DNA from: Chelatococcus reniformis
GTDB taxonomy: Bacteria; Pseudomonadota; Alphaproteobacteria; Rhizobiales; Beijerinckiaceae
DNA: 64,000 bases
Assembly (NCBI RefSeq): GCF_014640075.1
Contig: NZ_BMGG01000005.1
Coordinates: 209,551 to 273,550, forward strand
Direction: 5' to 3'
Shown: positions 18,844 through 29,161 of the stretch, in pieces
How the letters are laid out: each line of letters opens with the position of its first letter
How positions within the stretch are numbered: position 1 is the stretch's first letter
The notes under the pieces: generated by a model
Told to the model about the DNA's origin: nothing
The model's database searches: none
What the model saw: only the letters and a program-made list of their open reading frames with translations
Position numbers and translations under genes: made by a program

Positions 18844-21348
18844 ATGATGAGACCTGCAATGTTCCGCGGGATGGCGCTAGTGAGTGTCCGCCGCTTTGCA
18901 CTGACGGTCGGCCTCGTTCTGATGGCCGGGATGTCGGCTGCACAGGCGCAGAGCGTTGTCGTCCACGGCAACCAGCGGATGGATGCCGAGACGATCCGTA
19001 GCTACGTGCAGGGGAAGTCTCCGGACGAGGCGCGTCAGGCGCTGCTGGCGACGGGCATGTTCTCCGACGTCAAGGTCGCCGGGGGGCGCGGCGCCACGGT
19101 CGTCACCGTCAACGAAAATCAGACCGTCAACCGGGTCGTCTTCGAGGGCAACAAAAAGCTCAACAAGGACGTGCTGGCGGGTGAGCTCTCGACCAAGGCG
19201 CGCGGGCCCTACAGCCCCGCCGCGGTGCAGGCGGACGTCGAAAAGCTGCAGGAGATCTACAAGCGCGGCGGCCGTGGGCTGGCCACCATCTCCAGCCGGA
19301 TCGTTCCGCTGACCAACGGGCGTGTGGACGTCGTCTTCACGATCAAGGAAGGCGACAAGACCGGCGTCAAGGAGATCAATTTCGTCGGCAACCACGCCTA
19401 CTCGTCCCGCCGCCTGCGTGACCTGATGACGACGACGGAGATGAACCTGCTGTCGTGGCTCAAGACCTCCGACGTCTACGATCCCGACAAGATCTCCTCC
19501 GACGAGGAACTGATCCGCCGCTACTATCTCAAGAACGGCTACGCCGACTTCCGCATCGTCTCGACCGACTCCGTGTTCGATCAGGCGAAGGGCGGCTGGA
19601 TCGTGACCATCACGGTCGAGGAGGGGCAGCCCTACCGGATCTCCTCGGTCGACGTGGAGTCGCGGGTCGAGGGCGTGACGCATGACATGGTGCGCCGCGA
19701 GGTGACATCGTCGCCCGGCGAGATCTATGACGCCGAGAATGTCGAGAAGGCGCTGACCTCGATGACCACGAGCGTCATGCGCAAGGGCAATCCGTTCGTC
19801 CAGGTTCGTCCCGCGGGCGTGCGTGACAGCGTCAATCACACCATCGGCCTGACCTACGTGGTCGAGGAAGGTCCACGCGTCTACATCGAGCGGATCAATG
19901 TGCGCGGCAACGTGCGCACGCGAGACTACGTGATCCGGCGGGAGCTCGACCTGGAGGAGGGCGACGCCTACAACAAGGTGCTCATCGACCGCGCCGAGCG
20001 CCGTCTCAACGGGCTCGGCTACTTCAAGAAGGTGCGCATCACCAACGAGCCGGGTTCGCAGCCGGACCGGGTGGTCATCAACATCGATGTCGAGGACCAG
20101 TCGACCGGTCAGTTCTCCGTCTCCGGCGGTTATTCCACCCAGGACGGTGTCATCGGCGAGGTCGCCGTCGCCGAGTCCAACTTCCTGGGACGTGGTCAGT
20201 ATATCCGCGTCGCCGGCCAGCTCGGCCAGCGGACCAACGGCGTCCAGCTGTCGTTCACCGAGCCCTACTTCCTGGGCCAGCGGCTGGCCGCGGGCTTCGA
20301 CGTCTATACGAAGTACACCGACAACACGATGTACGCCCGCTATGAGACGCGCGCGACGGGCGGAACGATCCGCTTCGGCTTCCCCATCACCGACGAGTTC
20401 ACGGTGACGGCGCGCTACTCGCTGTACCAGACGAAGCTGTCGGTGCCCGATAGCTACAAGCAGCCGTATAACGACTGTAGCTTCCCGCTGCCGGGCTACA
20501 CCTCGGTGTTCAATCCGCCCTTCGACGGCGTCACCTATCCGTACAACGGCACCCCGGGCGCGCTGTCCTACTATCCGAACTGCGCCTATGACGGTGAGGC
20601 GTCGGTCGCGGTCAAGCAGGCCATCGGTCGGACCTTGACCTCGCTGGTGGGCGTAACGCTCACCTACAACACCCTCGACAACATGAAGAACCCGCACAGC
20701 GGCATCTACGCCGAGGTGCGCCCCGAGATCGCCGGCCTGGGCGGCGACTCCAAGTTCTTCCGCGCCACCGGTGAGGCCCGCTACTATCGCGAGCTGTGGG
20801 ATGACGTTGTCGGCATCGTCAAGCTGCAGGGCGGCACCATCCAACCCCTGGGTGGCAATGATCTGCGCCTAACCGACAACTTCTTTCTCGGGCCGTCCCT
20901 CGTCCGCGGCTTTGCCCCCTCCGGCATCGGTCCGCGCGACCTGACGGGCGATCCGAGCACCAATGCGATCGGCGGCGTCAACTACTTCGGCGCGAGCGTC
21001 GAGGCGCAGTTCCCGATCTGGGGTCTGCCGCGCGAGCTCGGCCTGAAGGGCGCGGTGTTCGCCGATGCCGGTACCCTGTTCGGCTACAAGGGCGCCAAGA
21101 CCTTTGACCTGAACTACAACGGCGTGATCGACGGCTTCGCGGGCGGGGTCTGCCAGCCGAACTCCCAGCCGGTTCAGCCAGAGTGCATGATCGTCAAGGA
21201 CTCGAGCGCGATCCGCACCTCGGTCGGCGCCAGTATCCTCTGGCAGTCGCCGCTGGGTCCGATCCGCTTCGACTACGCCTTTGCCCTGACAAAGGCGGAC
21301 GGCGACCGCACCCAGGCGTTCCGCTTCTCCGGCGGCGGCAGCTTCTAG
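18844..21348 (+). CDS. bamA: Outer membrane protein assembly factor BamA
   Basis: Omp85-family insertase that folds beta-barrel proteins into the outer membrane. A signal peptide ends at about residue 36 ([15 protein letters not shown]). Five POTRA repeats follow (about 37-430; for example [18 protein letters not shown] and [18 protein letters not shown]), then a C-terminal 16-strand barrel including [20 protein letters not shown], the lid-lock VRGF motif. The C-terminus [10 protein letters not shown] ends in Phe as required for barrel recognition. The 834-residue length is normal for alphaproteobacteria. Two adjacent ATGs (18844, 18847) are possible starts. Confidence 0.97.
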   Translation: MMRPAMFRGMALVSVRRFALTVGLVLMAGMSAAQAQSVVVHGNQRMDAETIRSYVQGKSPDEARQALLATGMFSDVKVAGGRGATVVTVNENQTVNRVVFEGNKKLNKDVLAGELSTKARGPYSPAAVQADVEKLQEIYKRGGRGLATISSRIVPLTNGRVDVVFTIKEGDKTGVKEINFVGNHAYSSRRLRDLMTTTEMNLLSWLKTSDVYDPDKISSDEELIRRYYLKNGYADFRIVSTDSVFDQAKGGWIVTITVEEGQPYRISSVDVESRVEGVTHDMVRREVTSSPGEIYDAENVEKALTSMTTSVMRKGNPFVQVRPAGVRDSVNHTIGLTYVVEEGPRVYIERINVRGNVRTRDYVIRRELDLEEGDAYNKVLIDRAERRLNGLGYFKKVRITNEPGSQPDRVVINIDVEDQSTGQFSVSGGYSTQDGVIGEVAVAESNFLGRGQYIRVAGQLGQRTNGVQLSFTEPYFLGQRLAAGFDVYTKYTDNTMYARYETRATGGTIRFGFPITDEFTVTARYSLYQTKLSVPDSYKQPYNDCSFPLPGYTSVFNPPFDGVTYPYNGTPGALSYYPNCAYDGEASVAVKQAIGRTLTSLVGVTLTYNTLDNMKNPHSGIYAEVRPEIAGLGGDSKFFRATGEARYYRELWDDVVGIVKLQGGTIQPLGGNDLRLTDNFFLGPSLVRGFAPSGIGPRDLTGDPSTNAIGGVNYFGASVEAQFPIWGLPRELGLKGAVFADAGTLFGYKGAKTFDLNYNGVIDGFAGGVCQPNSQPVQPECMIVKDSSAIRTSVGASILWQSPLGPIRFDYAFALTKADGDRTQAFRFSGGGSF

Positions 21349-21359
21349 TCGAGCGTTCA

Positions 21360-21379
21360 AGGGCGCCTTCGGGCGCCCT
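21360..21379 (+). terminator. UUCG-loop hairpin after bamA
   Basis: AGGGCGCC and GGCGCCCT form an 8-bp stem capped by TTCG, 11 nt after the bamA stop. A second imperfect hairpin follows at about 21403-21429. No T-tract, so partial termination or 3'-end protection is more likely than a full stop before lpxD. Confidence 0.5.
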
Positions 21380-21442
21380 CCCACGGCAGGTCGGCGGTCC
21401 GCCTTCGTTGCGGTCCGCCGATCTTCAGTTGTAAAGCCCACC

Positions 21443-22507
21443 ATGGCCGAGCCAGTCTTCTTTCCCGCCTCCTCGGCCCTGACGCTGTCGGCGGTCGCCG
21501 AGCTGGTGGGTGCGGCCCTGCCCGAGGGAGCCGACCCGCAGCAGGCCATTCGCGGCGTCGCACCGCTCGAAACCGCGACGCCATCCGATCTGGCCTACAT
21601 GGATAACGCGCGTTACGCCGCTGTGCTCGCGACGACGCGGGCCGGCGTCTGTCTGGTGTCGGAGCGGTTTATCGCCAAGGTGCCCCCCGGTCCGGTCGCC
21701 CTGCTCACGCGCGATCCGCATCGGGGCTTTGCCGCCGTGCTGAGTGCGCTGTTCCCTTCAGCCGTCCGGCCAGGCTCCGTTTTCGAGGCATCGGGCGTCA
21801 CGCCGGGGGCCTTCGTGCATCCTTCGGCTCGCATCGAACCCGGAGTGGTCATCGACCCTGGCGCCGTGATCGGGCCCCGCGCCGAGATCGGGCGGGGCAC
21901 GACGATCGGCGCCACGGCCGTGGTCGGAGCCGAGGTGCGCATCGGCCGCGATTGCTCCATCGGGCCGGGAGCCGCCATTCAGTATGCGCTCGTCGGCAAC
22001 CGGGTGATCCTCCACCAGGGCGTACGGATCGGCCAGGATGGATTTGGTTTCGCCATGAGCGGCCGCGGTCATCTCAAGGTGCCGCAGGTCGGGCGCGTGA
22101 TCATTCAGGACGATGTGGAAATTGGCGCCAACACGACGATCGACCGCGGGGCGACGCGCGATACGATCATCGGGGAAGGGACCAAGATCGACAATCTGGT
22201 GCAGATTGCACATAACGTGGTGATCGGGCGCCACTGCGTCATCGTCGCCCAGGTGGGCATTGCCGGCAGCACGACGCTGGAGGATTTCGTCACGATTGGC
22301 GGCCAGGCCGGCATCATCGGACACATCCGCATCGGACGGGGCACGCAGATCGCCGCCACCAGCAACGTCAACTCCGACGTGCCGCCCGGAGCGATCTGGG
22401 GTGGGACGCCGGCGAGGCCCATGCGGGACTGGTTCCGCGAGGTGACAGCGCTGAAGAACCTGGCGGCCAAGCGCGGAGGCCCGGCGCGCAGCGGCGCCGA
22501 CGACTGA
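21443..22507 (+). CDS. lpxD: UDP-3-O-acylglucosamine N-acyltransferase
   Basis: Adds the N-linked acyl chain to UDP-3-O-acylglucosamine, third step of lipid A synthesis. The 354-residue protein has an N-terminal uridine-binding domain (about 1-100) and a left-handed beta-helix of hexapeptide repeats (about 105-320; [19 protein letters not shown]). The catalytic His lies in [20 protein letters not shown]-terminal helix ([17 protein letters not shown]) closes the trimer. It is first of the lpxD-fabZ-lpxA-lpxI-lpxB operon. Confidence 0.96.
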   Translation: MAEPVFFPASSALTLSAVAELVGAALPEGADPQQAIRGVAPLETATPSDLAYMDNARYAAVLATTRAGVCLVSERFIAKVPPGPVALLTRDPHRGFAAVLSALFPSAVRPGSVFEASGVTPGAFVHPSARIEPGVVIDPGAVIGPRAEIGRGTTIGATAVVGAEVRIGRDCSIGPGAAIQYALVGNRVILHQGVRIGQDGFGFAMSGRGHLKVPQVGRVIIQDDVEIGANTTIDRGATRDTIIGEGTKIDNLVQIAHNVVIGRHCVIVAQVGIAGSTTLEDFVTIGGQAGIIGHIRIGRGTQIAATSNVNSDVPPGAIWGGTPARPMRDWFREVTALKNLAAKRGGPARSGADD

Positions 22508-22526
22508 AAGGGTGGGAGTAACATTG

Positions 22527-22991
22527 ATGGAGCAGGCGCCGGCTAAGCTCGATACGGCCGATATCGTTCAGATCATGAGTTATCTGCCCCATCGCTATCC
22601 GTTTTTGTTGGTTGATCGCATCATCGACATCGACAGCGACAACTCCTGCATCGGCATCAAGAACGTGACCTACAACGAGCCACAGTTCCTCGGGCATTTT
22701 CCGACCCGGCCGCTGTTCCCCGGCGTGCTGATCATCGAGGGCATGGCGCAGACCGCCGGCGCCATTTGCGTCGCGTCGAAACTGGCCGAGAAGAAGCGGC
22801 CCAAGGAGGTCTTCTTCATGACAATCGACAAGTGCAAGTTCCGCCGGCCGGTGCAGCCCGGCGATGTCGTCGAGTATCATATGCGCAAGCTCAACAACCG
22901 CCGCACCATGTGGTGGTACCGGGGCGAGGCGAAGGTGAACGGCACGCTCGTGGCCGAGGCTGAAGTCAGCGCCATGCTGGTGATCGAGTGA
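22527..22991 (+). CDS. fabZ: 3-hydroxyacyl-ACP dehydratase FabZ
   Basis: Hotdog-fold dehydratase of fatty-acid elongation. The catalytic His is in [13 protein letters not shown] and the catalytic Glu in [17 protein letters not shown], joined by [16 protein letters not shown] 22527 is chosen because GGGAG lies 8 nt upstream; a GTG five codons earlier is possible but less well placed. The resulting 154 residues match the family. Its stop overlaps the lpxA start (GTGA), so both are likely translated as a coupled pair. Confidence 0.96.
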   Translation: MEQAPAKLDTADIVQIMSYLPHRYPFLLVDRIIDIDSDNSCIGIKNVTYNEPQFLGHFPTRPLFPGVLIIEGMAQTAGAICVASKLAEKKRPKEVFFMTIDKCKFRRPVQPGDVVEYHMRKLNNRRTMWWYRGEAKVNGTLVAEAEVSAMLVIE

Positions 22992-23791
22992 ATGCACCTT
23001 CAGTTCATCCGACGGCGGTGGTCGACGACAACGCCATGCTCGGCCGCGGCGTGTCGGTCGGCCCTTTCTGCGTCGTCGGGCCCGATGTAACGCTCGGCGA
23101 CGAGGTGGCCCTGGCGAGCCACGTGGCCGTTGCCGGCCGCACGACGATCGGGGCGCGCACCAAGATCTATCCGTTCGCCTCGGTCGGCCATGCGCCCCAG
23201 GACCTGAAGTACAAGGGCGAGCCGTCGACACTGACGGTCGGAGCCGATTGCATCATCCGCGAGGGCGTAACGATCAATCCGGGCACGGCGGGCGGTGGGA
23301 TGGCGACCGTCGTCGGCGACCGATGCGCATTGCTCGCCAATTCGCACATCGGCCACGACTGCAAGGTCGGCGACGACGTCATTCTGTCCAACAACGTGAT
23401 GCTGGCCGGACACGTGACGGTCGGCAGCCACGTCATATGTGGCGGCGGCTCGGCCATCATCCAGTTCACGCGCGTCGGTGCGCACGCGTTCGTCGGCGGC
23501 ATGTCGGGCCTTGAAAACGACCTCATCCCCTACGGGATGGTTATCGGCAATCGGGCTCACCTGGCTGGCCTCAACCTGGTCGGCCTGCGCCGGCGCGGCT
23601 TTTCACGCGACGACATCCATGCGCTGCGCCGCGCCTACCGCCTGCTGTTCGCCCGCGAGGGCACGCTGCTCGAGCGGGTGGCCGGTGCGGAGGGCGAGCT
23701 CGGTAACCATCCGCTGGTTCAGGAGGTGTTGAACTTCATCCGCGCCGGCGGGGACCGGGCGATCTGCACGCCGCGCGACGCCGAGGCGTGA
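22988..23791 (+). CDS. lpxA: UDP-N-acetylglucosamine acyltransferase
   Basis: First committed acyl transfer of lipid A synthesis. The 267-residue protein opens with hexapeptide repeats ([32 protein letters not shown]). It has the catalytic-His turn ([20 protein letters not shown]) and a C-terminal alpha-helical domain containing [20 protein letters not shown], diagnostic of LpxA rather than LpxD. The GTG start sits inside the fabZ stop. lpxI follows after 1 nt. Confidence 0.96.
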   Translation: MNAPSVHPTAVVDDNAMLGRGVSVGPFCVVGPDVTLGDEVALASHVAVAGRTTIGARTKIYPFASVGHAPQDLKYKGEPSTLTVGADCIIREGVTINPGTAGGGMATVVGDRCALLANSHIGHDCKVGDDVILSNNVMLAGHVTVGSHVICGGGSAIIQFTRVGAHAFVGGMSGLENDLIPYGMVIGNRAHLAGLNLVGLRRRGFSRDDIHALRRAYRLLFAREGTLLERVAGAEGELGNHPLVQEVLNFIRAGGDRAICTPRDAEA

Positions 23792-23792
23792 G

Positions 23793-24668
23793 ATGTCCGC
23801 GGCCGACGGCGGCGTGGCGATTCTGGCCGGCGGTGGTGCGCTGCCGCGCGAACTCGCTGACCGCCTGGCTGTCCGCGGTCGCGCCGTGCGTATCCTGGCC
23901 CTTCGCGGTTTCGCCGACCGCGGGACACTGCGACGGGCGGAGTGCGCCTTCGACATCGTCGACGCGCTCGGGATCATCAGGCGGCTGCATGCTTGGCGTC
24001 CCGCTGCGGTCGTCCTCGTCGGGGTGGTGCATCGCCCGACGCCGCGGGCTCTGCTAGGTGCGGTCGCGGCCGCTTACCGCAACCGCGACTTCCTCCTGCC
24101 GATCATGAGGGCAGGTGACGACCGGCTGCTGCGCACTGTCGTCGGCTTGTTCGAGCGTGAGGGCTTCACTGTCGAAGGCATCGCAACCCTGGCCCCCGAG
24201 CTGCTGGCCGGTGTCGGCGTCTTCGGTAGGGTCGAACCCACCGCGGCATCGCGCGCTGCCATCGGCCTTGGCGTTCGCTGCTTGACCGCATTGTCGCCTT
24301 TCGATGTCGGGCAGGCGGCGGTCGTCGCTGGTTCGCGCATCGCCGCCGTCGAGGGGCCGGAAGGTACCGATGCGATGATCGCGCGCGCCCAGCGGCTGGG
24401 ACGGACATCACGGCTGCATGGGGGCGAGGGCGGGCCGGTGCTGGTGAAGATGGCGAAGGCCGGGCAGGACCTGCGGGTGGATCTGCCGGCGATCGGGCCC
24501 GATACGGTACGGAGGGCGGCTCGAGCAGGCTTTTCCGGCATCGCGGTCGGGGCCGGCGCGACGCTCGTGATTGATCGCGCCACCACGATCGAAGAGGCTG
24601 ACCGCCGAGGCTTGTTCGTGGTCGGCGTGGACACCGCGCAGGACGTACCGGGTGAGATGAGCGAATGA
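23793..24668 (+). CDS. lpxI: UDP-2,3-diacylglucosamine diphosphatase LpxI (former DUF1009)
   Basis: Hydrolyses UDP-2,3-diacylglucosamine to lipid X; LpxI replaces the unrelated LpxH in alphaproteobacteria such as Caulobacter. The 291-residue protein begins VAILAGGGALPRELADRL, typical of the family. It contains DVGQAAVVAGSRIAAVEGPE and GGPVLVKMAKAGQDLRVDLP, the substrate-cleft segments, and ends with ADRRGLFVVGVD. The stop overlaps the lpxB start (ATGA). With lpxA before and lpxB after, the assignment is strong. Confidence 0.94.
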   Translation: MSAADGGVAILAGGGALPRELADRLAVRGRAVRILALRGFADRGTLRRAECAFDIVDALGIIRRLHAWRPAAVVLVGVVHRPTPRALLGAVAAAYRNRDFLLPIMRAGDDRLLRTVVGLFEREGFTVEGIATLAPELLAGVGVFGRVEPTAASRAAIGLGVRCLTALSPFDVGQAAVVAGSRIAAVEGPEGTDAMIARAQRLGRTSRLHGGEGGPVLVKMAKAGQDLRVDLPAIGPDTVRRAARAGFSGIAVGAGATLVIDRATTIEEADRRGLFVVGVDTAQDVPGEMSE

Positions 24669-25846
24669 CGCCGGAACCGCCGCTTTCGGTCTTTCTCGTC
24701 GCCGGGGAAGAGTCGGGTGACCAACTCGGTGCCGGGTTGATGCGAGCCATCCACGAGCGGCTGGGCGATGCCGGTGTCGCCTTCGCAGGGGTGGGCGGCG
24801 AACGCATGGCGGCGGTGGGGCTCACCAGCCTCTTTCCGCTGAGCGATATCGCGGTCATGGGGGTGTCGGCCGTCGTCGCGAGGCTCCCGACGATCGTCCG
24901 CAGGGTCTACGCGACGGTTGATGCCGTGGTGGCGGCCAAGCCGGACGTGCTGGTGATCATCGACAGCCCGGATTTTACCCACAACGTAGCCAAGCGGGTC
25001 CGGGCGCGGATGCCGGGGCTGCCCATCGTCGACTATGTCAGTCCGACCGTCTGGGCGTGGCGGCCCGGCCGTGCCCGCGCCATGCGCGCCTATGTCGATC
25101 ACCTGCTGGCGCTCCTGCCCTTCGAGCCGGAGGCGCACCGCCGGCTGGGTGGCCCGGCGTGCAGCTACGTCGGCCATCCGCTCGTCGAGCGGCTCGCAGA
25201 GCTGCGCCCGCGACCGGGCGAGCGCGCGAATCTTGGCCAGGCCCCGACACTACTGGTGCTTCCGGGCAGCCGGCGCACTGAGATCTCGCGGCTCATGGAG
25301 CCGTTCGGCGCTGCGCTGGGGCTGATTGCGCAAGCGCGGCCGGATGTCAGGATCATCCTGCCCGCGGTGCCCCACCTCAAGGAGGACATCGCGGCCCGCG
25401 CCGCATCCTGGCCGGTCCGGCCGGACATCGTCACCGGCGAAGCCAGCAAATGGGCCGCCTTTCGGCAGGCACACGCGGCCGTCGCCGCGTCCGGCACCGT
25501 GACGCTGGAGTTGGCGCTCGCAGGGGTGCCCATGGTGGTCGCCTACAAGGTGTCGTTCCTGGAAGAACGGCTGCGTTTCCTGGTCAAGGTGCCGTCGATC
25601 GTCCTGCCCAACCTCATCTTGGGCGCCAACGCCATCCCGGAGTTCATCCAGGAGGATTGTACCGCGGACGCGCTCGCTGAGGCCCTGCTGCCGCTGCTCG
25701 GCGACACGCCGCCGCGCCGCACGCAGGTGGAGGCTTTGGCCCGGCTCGACGCTCTGATGTCGACCGGCTCTGAGCATCCAAGCGAGCGGGGCGCGCGGAT
25801 CGTTCTCGAAACCGCCGGGGCGCCCCGTAGCTCGCGACAGCGCTAG
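24665..25846 (+). CDS. lpxB: Lipid-A-disaccharide synthase
   Basis: GT-B glycosyltransferase (family GT19) joining lipid X and UDP-diacylglucosamine. Signatures seen are VFLVAGEESGDQLGAGLM at the N-terminus, DSPDFTHNVAKRVR, YVSPTVWAWRPGRARAM, LLPFEPEAH and LVLPGSRRTEISRLM, then GTVTLELALAGVPMVVAYK in the donor site. The 393-residue length is normal. It closes the lpxD-lpxB run and is convergent with gltA; a bidirectional terminator lies between them. Confidence 0.96.
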   Translation: MTPEPPLSVFLVAGEESGDQLGAGLMRAIHERLGDAGVAFAGVGGERMAAVGLTSLFPLSDIAVMGVSAVVARLPTIVRRVYATVDAVVAAKPDVLVIIDSPDFTHNVAKRVRARMPGLPIVDYVSPTVWAWRPGRARAMRAYVDHLLALLPFEPEAHRRLGGPACSYVGHPLVERLAELRPRPGERANLGQAPTLLVLPGSRRTEISRLMEPFGAALGLIAQARPDVRIILPAVPHLKEDIAARAASWPVRPDIVTGEASKWAAFRQAHAAVAASGTVTLELALAGVPMVVAYKVSFLEERLRFLVKVPSIVLPNLILGANAIPEFIQEDCTADALAEALLPLLGDTPPRRTQVEALARLDALMSTGSEHPSERGARIVLETAGAPRSSRQR

Positions 25847-25960
25847 AATCGCATTTTGCCACCGGTTGGAGATCATCCAACGGCGCCCGGCTGCCGGAGC
25901 ATCACTCGATCAGAGGGGACTGATCCGGCCGAGTGGCGCTTGCCGCGTTGCAGACAGCAA

Positions 25961-25985
25961 AAAGCCCGGCGCCGTGCCGGGCTTT
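25961..25985. terminator. Bidirectional rho-independent terminator between lpxB and gltA
   Basis: AAAGCCCGGC pairs perfectly with GCCGGGCTTT around a 5-nt loop. Read on the minus strand it is followed by five T residues, so it should efficiently end gltA transcripts; in the plus direction only three T residues follow for lpxB. Confidence 0.85.
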
Positions 25986-26055
25986 CGCGTCATGCGCATC
26001 TCGTTCCGGTGGAAACCATCACCTCGCGGACACGTTCTCGCGGAGTGCGTCAGGC

Positions 26056-27345
26056 TTACCGCTGGGCGATGCTGATGTAGTCGCGCGCGGGCGCGCCCGT
26101 ATAGAGCTGGCGGGGGCGGCCGATGCGCTGGCTGGGATCCTCGATCATTTCCTTCCACTGGGCGATCCAGCCGACCGTGCGAGCCACCGCAAACAGTACG
26201 GTGAACATCTCGGTCGGGAAGCCCATCGCCTTGAGCGTGATGCCCGAGTAGAAATCGATGTTCGGATAGAGCTTCTTCTCGACGAAATACTCGTCGCTCA
26301 GTGCGATCCGCTCAAGCTCCAGGGCCACCTCGAGCAGCGGATCGTCCTTGTGGCCGAGTTCGTTCAGCACCTCGTGCGTCGTCCGCTGCATGATCTTGGC
26401 GCGCGGGTCGTAGTTCTTATAGACGCGGTGGCCGAAGCCCATCAGACGGAACGGATCGTTCTTATCCTTGGCGCGAGCGATGAACTGCGGGATCCTGTCG
26501 ACGGTACCGATCTCCTGCAGCATCTTGAGCGCGGCCTCGTTGGCGCCCCCGTGGGCCGGACCCCACAGGCAGGCGATGCCGGCGGCGATACAGGCGAAGG
26601 GATTGGCACCCGAGGATCCAGCCAGCCGCACCGTCGACGTCGAGGCGTTCTGCTCGTGATCCGCGTGCAGGATGAAGATGCGGTCGAGCGCGCGCGAGAG
26701 GATCGGGTTGGGCTTGTATTCCTCGCACGGCACCGCGAAGCACATGTGCAGGAAGTTGGTGGTGTAGTCGAGGTCGTTGCGCGGATAGATGAACGGCTGC
26801 CCGACGTGGTACTTGTACGCTAGCGAGGCCAGCGTCGGCATCTTCGCGATCATGCGCATGGACGCGATCATGCGCTGCTTCTCGTCCGAGATGTCGGTCG
26901 AGTCGTGATAGAAGGCCGAGAGCGCCCCGACCGACGCGACCATGATGGCCATGGGGTGGGCATCGCGGCGAAAGCCCTGGAAGAACCGCATCATCTGCTC
27001 GTGCACCATGGTGTGGCGCGTGACGCGGTAGTCGAAATCGGCCTTCTGGGTCGTCGTCGGCAGCTCGCCTTCGAGCAGCAGGTAACACGTCTCCAGGAAG
27101 TCGCCGTGCTCGGCCAGCTCCTGAATCGGATAGCCGCGGTAGAGCAGGACGCCATCGTCGCCATCGATGTACGTGATCTTGGACTGGCAGCTGGCCGTGG
27201 AGGTGAACCCCGGGTCGTACGTGAACATGTCCGTCTCTTTATAAAGAGAGGCGATGTCCACGACGCTGGGTCCGATGGTGCCATCCAGGGTCGGCAAGTC
27301 GACCACTTTGCCATCGACGCTAAGTGCAGTCGTCCTCGCGTTCAT
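26056..27345 (-). CDS. gltA: Citrate synthase (type II)
   Basis: Condenses acetyl-CoA and oxaloacetate to open the TCA cycle. The 429-residue length is that of the NADH-regulated hexameric type. Catalytic regions are [37 protein letters not shown] and [15 protein letters not shown], with the Asp in the C-terminal [14 protein letters not shown] 27345 is preferred over the in-frame GTG at 27354 because AAGGG lies 8 nt upstream of the ATG. A well-spaced promoter lies about 90-120 nt upstream, and a strong terminator ends the transcript, so gltA is probably monocistronic. Confidence 0.96.
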   Translation of the reverse strand: MNARTTALSVDGKVVDLPTLDGTIGPSVVDIASLYKETDMFTYDPGFTSTASCQSKITYIDGDDGVLLYRGYPIQELAEHGDFLETCYLLLEGELPTTTQKADFDYRVTRHTMVHEQMMRFFQGFRRDAHPMAIMVASVGALSAFYHDSTDISDEKQRMIASMRMIAKMPTLASLAYKYHVGQPFIYPRNDLDYTTNFLHMCFAVPCEEYKPNPILSRALDRIFILHADHEQNASTSTVRLAGSSGANPFACIAAGIACLWGPAHGGANEAALKMLQEIGTVDRIPQFIARAKDKNDPFRLMGFGHRVYKNYDPRAKIMQRTTHEVLNELGHKDDPLLEVALELERIALSDEYFVEKKLYPNIDFYSGITLKAMGFPTEMFTVLFAVARTVGWIAQWKEMIEDPSQRIGRPRQLYTGAPARDYISIAQR

Positions 27346-27436
27346 TATCGTCACCCTTGTCTGAGGAGACCGACGTAGGGCAGCGAGGAAGCCGGGCTGG
27401 TTCGCCGGGCACGTGGCTGCTGATTACGCTGGCCTA

Positions 27437-27465
27437 AATATCGCAAGTGCGAACTTGAGCGACAA
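27437..27465 (-). promoter_or_regulatory. gltA promoter
   Basis: On the minus strand TTGTCG and GATATT are spaced by exactly 17 bp, placing the start of transcription near 27430 with a leader of roughly 85 nt. It lies in the 281-bp gltX-gltA gap, which is otherwise gene-free. Confidence 0.5.
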
Positions 27466-27626
27466 TTCGGTAGCCCATTTGCCGGGCCCCATCAAGCCGC
27501 CGTGCCGGGGGCCTGACGACCGTGCATCGGAGGCCTCCAACTCTCGCCATTGTTATCTCGAGTTTTGCGTTAGCTACTATTCATAAGTAATTGGCGTTAC
27601 AGGAAGTCGAGTCGGGTTGCGCTGCG

Positions 27627-29051
27627 TCAGGCGGGAAGCTGATCCCGGACCCGTGCAAGGCTCTCGTCGCGCCCGAGCACGGCCATCACGTCGAACAGGC
27701 CGGGTGATGTCGCCCGTCCGGTCAGCGCCGCCCTGAGCGGTTGCGCCAGCTGACCGAGCTTGAGAGCGGCCGCATCGGCGACCCGCCGTACGGCGCCCTC
27801 CGTATTCGCCGCCGACCACTCCGAAATCGTCTCGAGCTCGCTCAGCACCAGGGCCAACCGCCGACGGGCGTCGTCATCGAGGATCGTCGTGGCTTTGGCG
27901 TCGAGACCGAGCGGGCGCCTGGCGTAGAGGTAGGACGCGCTGTCGAGCAGCTCGATCACCGTCTTGGCGCGCTCCTTGAGTCCCGGCATCGCCGACAGCA
28001 GCTTGGCCTCGAGCTCGGGATCAAGCGTCGCGCCCAGTCCGCGGTCGGGGCCGACCTGGGGTAGAATCGTCTTGATCGCGGCCACAAGGCGCGCGTCGTC
28101 TGCCTGCCGCATGTAGTGGCCGTTGATGCTCTCCAGCTTGGCGAAGTCGAAGCGGGCCGGCGAACGGCCGATCTGCTCGAGGGCGAAGGCGGCCGTCATC
28201 TCCTCGGTCGAAAAGATCTCCTGGTCGCCATGGCTCCAGCCGAGGCGAACGAGGTAGTTGCGCAGCGCCTCCGGCAGATAGCCCAGCGTGCGGTAAGCCT
28301 CGACGCCGAGCGCGCCGTGCCGCTTGGATAACTTGGCGCCGTCAGGACCGTGGATGAGTGGGATATGGGCCATGACCGGAGGCGCCCAGCCCAGCGCGTC
28401 GTAGATCTGGCGCTGGCGGGCCGCATTGGTCAGGTGGTCGTCGCCGCGAATGACATGCGTGACGGCCATGTCGTGATCATCGACGACGACAGCGAGCATG
28501 TAGGTCGGCGAGCCATCGGAGCGCAGCAGGACGAGGTCGTCCAGCTCCTTGTTCTGCCAGACGACACGGCCCTGCACCTGGTCCTCGACGACTGTCTCGC
28601 CCTCGGTCGGCGCCTTCAGGCGCACCACCGGCTTGACGCCCGCCGGGGCCGCGGCGGGGTCCCGGTCGCGCCAGCGTCCGTCGTAGCGGGAGGGGCGCCC
28701 CTCGCGGCGGGCGCTCTCGCGCATCTCCTCCAGCTCCTGGGCGCTGGCGTAGCAGTAATAGGCGCGGCCGCGCTCCAGCAGCTCCTGGACGACGGCCCGG
28801 TGGCGGTCGGCGCGGCTGTATTGGTAGACGACGTCGCCGTCCCAATCAAGGCCGAGCCAGCCCAGCCCGTCGAGGATGGCGGCGATGGCGGCGTCTGTTG
28901 AACGCTCGCGGTCGGTGTCCTCGATGCGCAGCAGCATCCTGCCGCCGTGCCTGCGTGCGAACAGCCAGTTGAACAGGGCCGTTCGGGCGCCGCCGATATG
29001 CAGGTAGCCCGTGGGAGACGGAGCGAAGCGGGTGATGATCTGATCGGCCAT
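27627..29051 (-). CDS. gltX: Glutamyl-tRNA synthetase
   Basis: Class I synthetase for tRNA-Glu. The HIGH-type motif is [20 protein letters not shown] at the N-terminus and the KMSKS equivalent is [30 protein letters not shown] completes the active site, and the anticodon-binding helical domain follows from about residue 320. The 474-residue length is normal. The start at 29051 ([15 protein letters not shown]) matches the family; 49 further open codons upstream do not. It is divergent from comEC with 110 nt between start codons, and lies upstream of gltA on the same strand. Confidence 0.96.
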   Translation of the reverse strand: MADQIITRFAPSPTGYLHIGGARTALFNWLFARRHGGRMLLRIEDTDRERSTDAAIAAILDGLGWLGLDWDGDVVYQYSRADRHRAVVQELLERGRAYYCYASAQELEEMRESARREGRPSRYDGRWRDRDPAAAPAGVKPVVRLKAPTEGETVVEDQVQGRVVWQNKELDDLVLLRSDGSPTYMLAVVVDDHDMAVTHVIRGDDHLTNAARQRQIYDALGWAPPVMAHIPLIHGPDGAKLSKRHGALGVEAYRTLGYLPEALRNYLVRLGWSHGDQEIFSTEEMTAAFALEQIGRSPARFDFAKLESINGHYMRQADDARLVAAIKTILPQVGPDRGLGATLDPELEAKLLSAMPGLKERAKTVIELLDSASYLYARRPLGLDAKATTILDDDARRRLALVLSELETISEWSAANTEGAVRRVADAAALKLGQLAQPLRAALTGRATSPGLFDVMAVLGRDESLARVRDQLPA

Positions 29052-29161
29052 TTCCAACAACGTGCGGCGGGCACACTCGAAACGGAGCGGGAGCTGAGGC
29101 GAGACTCGCCGGCTGGCGACGGCGTCGTGTAGCATGCGCCAACGCCGAGCCGAAATCCCGT